NCBI GenBank assembly: GCA_036971715.1
Contig: JAVHJL010000008.1
Coordinates: forward strand, 930,001 to 994,000
Origin: Arthrobotrys musiformis
Lineage: Eukaryota; Ascomycota; Orbiliomycetes; Orbiliales; Orbiliaceae
Direction of reading: 5' to 3'
Length of the DNA stretch: 64,000 bases
The notes beneath the pieces are model-generated. The model was given only the letters and a program-made list of their open reading frames with translations. It was not told the origin of the DNA and did not search any database. The position numbers were made by a program, and so were the translations under genes. This document shows, piece by piece, positions 60,992 to 64,000 of this stretch (positions are counted from its first letter, which is position 1; each line of letters starts with the position of its first letter).

Positions 60992-63900
60992 CTAATTGGA
61001 AACATTGATCTGTATCCTGTTTACTAATCCACGACCAAGTTCCACTATCAATCCTACTATGGCTGCTTTATTCTGTATCTAAAATAACGGTAAATTTGTA
61101 AATACTTATTCTGTTCCGCTCAAACGCCAGATGCACATACCTTGCTCCTAACCGGAGGACCAGCTGAGCTTTGGGCAGCTAGAGAATCTGATTCATTCCA
61201 CGACTTCCACAGCCCTCCAATGGTTAAACCATCCGATGAGGGGAACAGTAGAACGTATTCGTCAATTTGGGCCTGCATGACATCGGTTATTCGAGTACTA
61301 TACAACCCGGGATTTTATCTCAATCATACCTTTAGCTCCTCGACGAACTCCCTATACACAGGCCGTGCGCCGAACTTCTTTGGGACTGTCACCATGTTGC
61401 TATACCGTCCTTGAATCTTGTAGGGGTTGGCCTTCAGTTCCAATATAACCACGAAATCGAAAAAGGACACAGTGGGTTTGAATGTTGACTTCCAAAATGC
61501 AAACGTTAGAGCCCCCATCGGGTGCCAAAATAAAAAGGAGGGTAGCGATGAACTAACATGAAGTGACGTGGAAATATCCGAAAGCTTTAGATGCGTTTCT
61601 CGCGCAAGCTGCGTCATCCGGGTCGCAACCAAGCGTGGGACGAAGTGTCGTACCCAATCGACCTCTCCACCTTCGCTAGATAGGACAATCGACAGGCAGG
61701 CTTCGCTGTTGCGATTCGTACTTTGGTATGTTCCAAATTCTTTCAGGATGCGCGCTCTTTCGTCATCAGGGACGGGTCGTAAAACATCGATCTCTAAAGG
61801 TGTCCTACGCCAATCCCAATGAGAAAGATGGGCCATAACCCTCCTAAAACCACAATATGTGCTACTAGGAATTGCGACCGCCGAGTACGGGCTAAACACA
61901 ATCGCAACGAACAACTCCAATATATCTCCATCAAAAAAAGAGGCTAGGTAGTGTGACTGGAACCACTTTTTGAGAAGTCTAGCGGTCGGAGGGAAGTATG
62001 GATGCTGACGGCACCGCTGAACAATACTTGCACGGGGATAGGAGTTTTTTCGGGGCGTAGTAAGCTCCACATTTAACGTATCCCAATTCAAATTGGGAGA
62101 TAGGTTTCCGTGGATCCCGCCTGAGGACACTTCCGGGAGGCTCTTTAGCCGAAACCGAAAGTAGTATTGCCTTTTTGTGAGAAGGTCCAAGAAACAATAG
62201 GTATTACTGGGACCGTTCATCGTTGTAATACCAACACGAGCTGTCAGAAAGTTCTCATTCGACTCAAGCTCAGCCCTTAGCTTGAGAAGCAGCCCAAATT
62301 CACACCTTCTCCTTTGCTCTGGGTCCACTGGCCACATAGAAGAGCTCTCAAGTTCTAGTTCGCATTCTAGGGGTGATTCGAGATGCCTAGTGCATGGGGT
62401 AGGCGGCTCGACTGAAGTGAGGCTGAGGGCTGGAGAAGCTTCTGATATTTTCCTAAACCCTAACGGGAAGTCTTTAACTTGACGTATGGTGTTCGAGATC
62501 ATTTCAAACTCAGAGACCGCCGTCTCGTAGAAATCGCCAGTGGGCCAAACTAAAGGAGGCGATTCCAGGTTTATATCAGACTCGCATCCGTAGAATGTTA
62601 CTGTTCGATCTGCTTGGAAGGAAAACATTAATTTTTGATACAAAAAGCCGAGTATTTGTTCGATAGGTGATGTCGTAGAAGTCCATCTAACTGTTTCCAT
62701 TACCCGCCCATCTTTAAATCTCCGAAGCTCCGCCTTGGCCCCCCAGAACTCACGGAATTCGGCGGTCTTAGCAGTATCTTGAACCTCGGGGCCATAGTCT
62801 AAAGTGCGGGAGCATTTTTTTTCGTCTAATGTGATAAAGACGGTTAGGTTGTACAAAAGATGGCTCCCTGCTTCGGGTTTTGCTGTTTCCCCCAATTTTT
62901 CAGCGGGTGGTCGAGGAGCGGAAAAAGTCATAATTTTGAACCGGTCGCTAAGGCCTTTCGAGAACAAATTATAGCAGTACTCGTTTACGTGGTGCCTAAC
63001 GTTCCATCGCTTGCAGATCGCCGGGAGCGTTTTCACGACTTGAAACGGATCTACCGGAAAGCTAAAACCATTTCGGGTAAGCGAAGAAAATACAACTGGT
63101 GGACCAAGCCACAATACCTCAGGGCGATGTCGAAGATTTGGTAGATGGGGTTCCCAAATATTCGTTGAAACTGGGACCGCAAGGAGAGCCCTAGCTTATC
63201 TAAAGATACCACTGCGAGGGAGTGGTGCCGTAGCTAAAAACAAGCCGTCGGAAATTTTAGCCAAACTGAAGGAATAATGGATGCGGGGAAACAACAGGCT
63301 AATACCGCTAGAAAAGACCAACGACTCATTTTGAAGAGTATGTTATATTCGGTTTGACCTTGGAGGAGGGTTGGAGTGTTGGATTCGGTGGGGAGTTGGG
63401 TGTTTGCGATCAGGTTCAAAACCGATCTGAACATTTGGAACGGGTCTGAAGATGCGGCATATCTAGAAACGGTCCTGTTCGTAGCTGTCTCCATTATGTA
63501 GCATTGTAACAATGCCCATTCTCTTTCCCCAAACCCCCCTTCAAGTAGCTGACTCGAGAAACCTAGTCGAGCAAGCCACACACCACCAAGGATGGTGGCT
63601 TCTTTGAATCCTTCGGTAGAGGCACCGTGTCGTTGCAGTATATCTGAAGTTGCTAAATGATATGCATCATCCATGATAGACGAGTTATACATCGGAGTCG
63701 GCTCGCCATTCTTTCTATCGGCCCGACAAGCGTCGGGCGAAAGTTTATCGAGCGGGAAAAAGTCAGCCGATATCGCTGGTATCAGGCGGATCCGGCACCC
63801 TGCTTAAAATGCTGTTTTAGTAAAGGGTATGATCCTAAGGCTAGGAAGCTTCTTTGGGGGGGGGGGATTAAAACTTACAAGAGAGGCATTCGATGTGAAT

Positions 63901-64000
63901 TATAGGACGGAACTCATCACCGTCTAATAAGGTAGAAGAAAAGGAGTAAGATGAGACTGGCATGGCAGTTTTCAGGGCCAATAAAAGGTACGAGAGGTAT
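60992..64000 (-). CDS. UTP22: UTP22/Nrap, U3 snoRNP (small-subunit processome) protein, 5' end missing
   Basis: Exons visible on the minus strand: from beyond 64,000 to 63,879; 63,799-63,306; 63,233-63,118; 63,061-61,330; 61,272-61,141; 61,078-60,992. Together they code 893 residues; the family is about 1,100-1,250, so roughly 200-350 N-terminal residues lie outside the window. Family blocks visible: CRIRLIPAISADFFP, PMYNSSIMDDAY, ILGGVWLARLGFSSQLLEGGFGEREWA, YNILFKMSRWS, AKAELRRFKDGRVMETV and IGGLWK. These are Nrap domains, related to nucleotidyltransferase folds, without a known activity. The protein works in the nucleolus in 18S rRNA processing as part of the UTP-C/CURI complex. The small 3' exons are required by phase and by the conserved NKAAIVGLIVELG end. 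One intron (63,800-63,878) contains a run of eleven G on the plus strand. Confidence 0.93.

Overview
The window is nuclear DNA of a filamentous ascomycete (Pezizomycotina inferred; genus not determined). The evidence is short introns (about 50-90 bp) with CTAAC-type branch sites, fungal proteins such as POM152 and VID27, and repeats mutated in the manner of repeat-induced point mutation (RIP: C-to-T and G-to-A, TpA-rich, stops from Trp and Gln codons). No rRNA, tRNA, CRISPR array or bacterial operon was recognised.

Positions 1 to about 48,250 are a very AT-rich repeat block without a recognisable host gene. Two families account for most of what can be read: a LINE (non-LTR retrotransposon; ORF1 with CCHC knuckles, ORF2 with endonuclease, reverse transcriptase and RNase H, ending in a (TAA)n tail) and a Ty3/gypsy element with LTRs of about 565-640 bp. 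At least seven LINE copies or fragments and eight LTRs or LTR fragments are visible. The core is a four-level nest. Gypsy g (19,936-43,668, minus) contains LINE d (23,191-40,491, minus), which contains LINE e (25,817-37,340, plus), which contains LINE f (30,122-35,876, minus). Each LINE insertion is bounded by a target-site duplication. LINE f is almost free of RIP and keeps an intact 1,345-codon ORF2, while its ORF1 has one single-base deletion. Long stretches (11,002-17,860; 18,695-19,790) are too decayed to assign.

The composition changes sharply at a solo LTR with a 5-bp target duplication (47,631-48,245). From 48.8 kb to the end lie five compact, conserved, intron-bearing housekeeping genes: VID27 (+), a UCH37-like deubiquitinase (+), an F-box/YccV-domain protein (-), the pore membrane nucleoporin POM152 (+) and the ribosome-biogenesis factor UTP22/Nrap (-, running off the right edge). 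I rebuilt exon structures by hand from splice sites, reading frame and remembered family motifs; all junctions are in phase. These genes do not form a pathway together. They are an ordinary euchromatic gene cluster beside a heterochromatin-like repeat island.

The most noteworthy material is the dated, alternating-orientation LINE nest, the strand-biased RIP across it, the unmutated element ends, and the young LINE at its centre.
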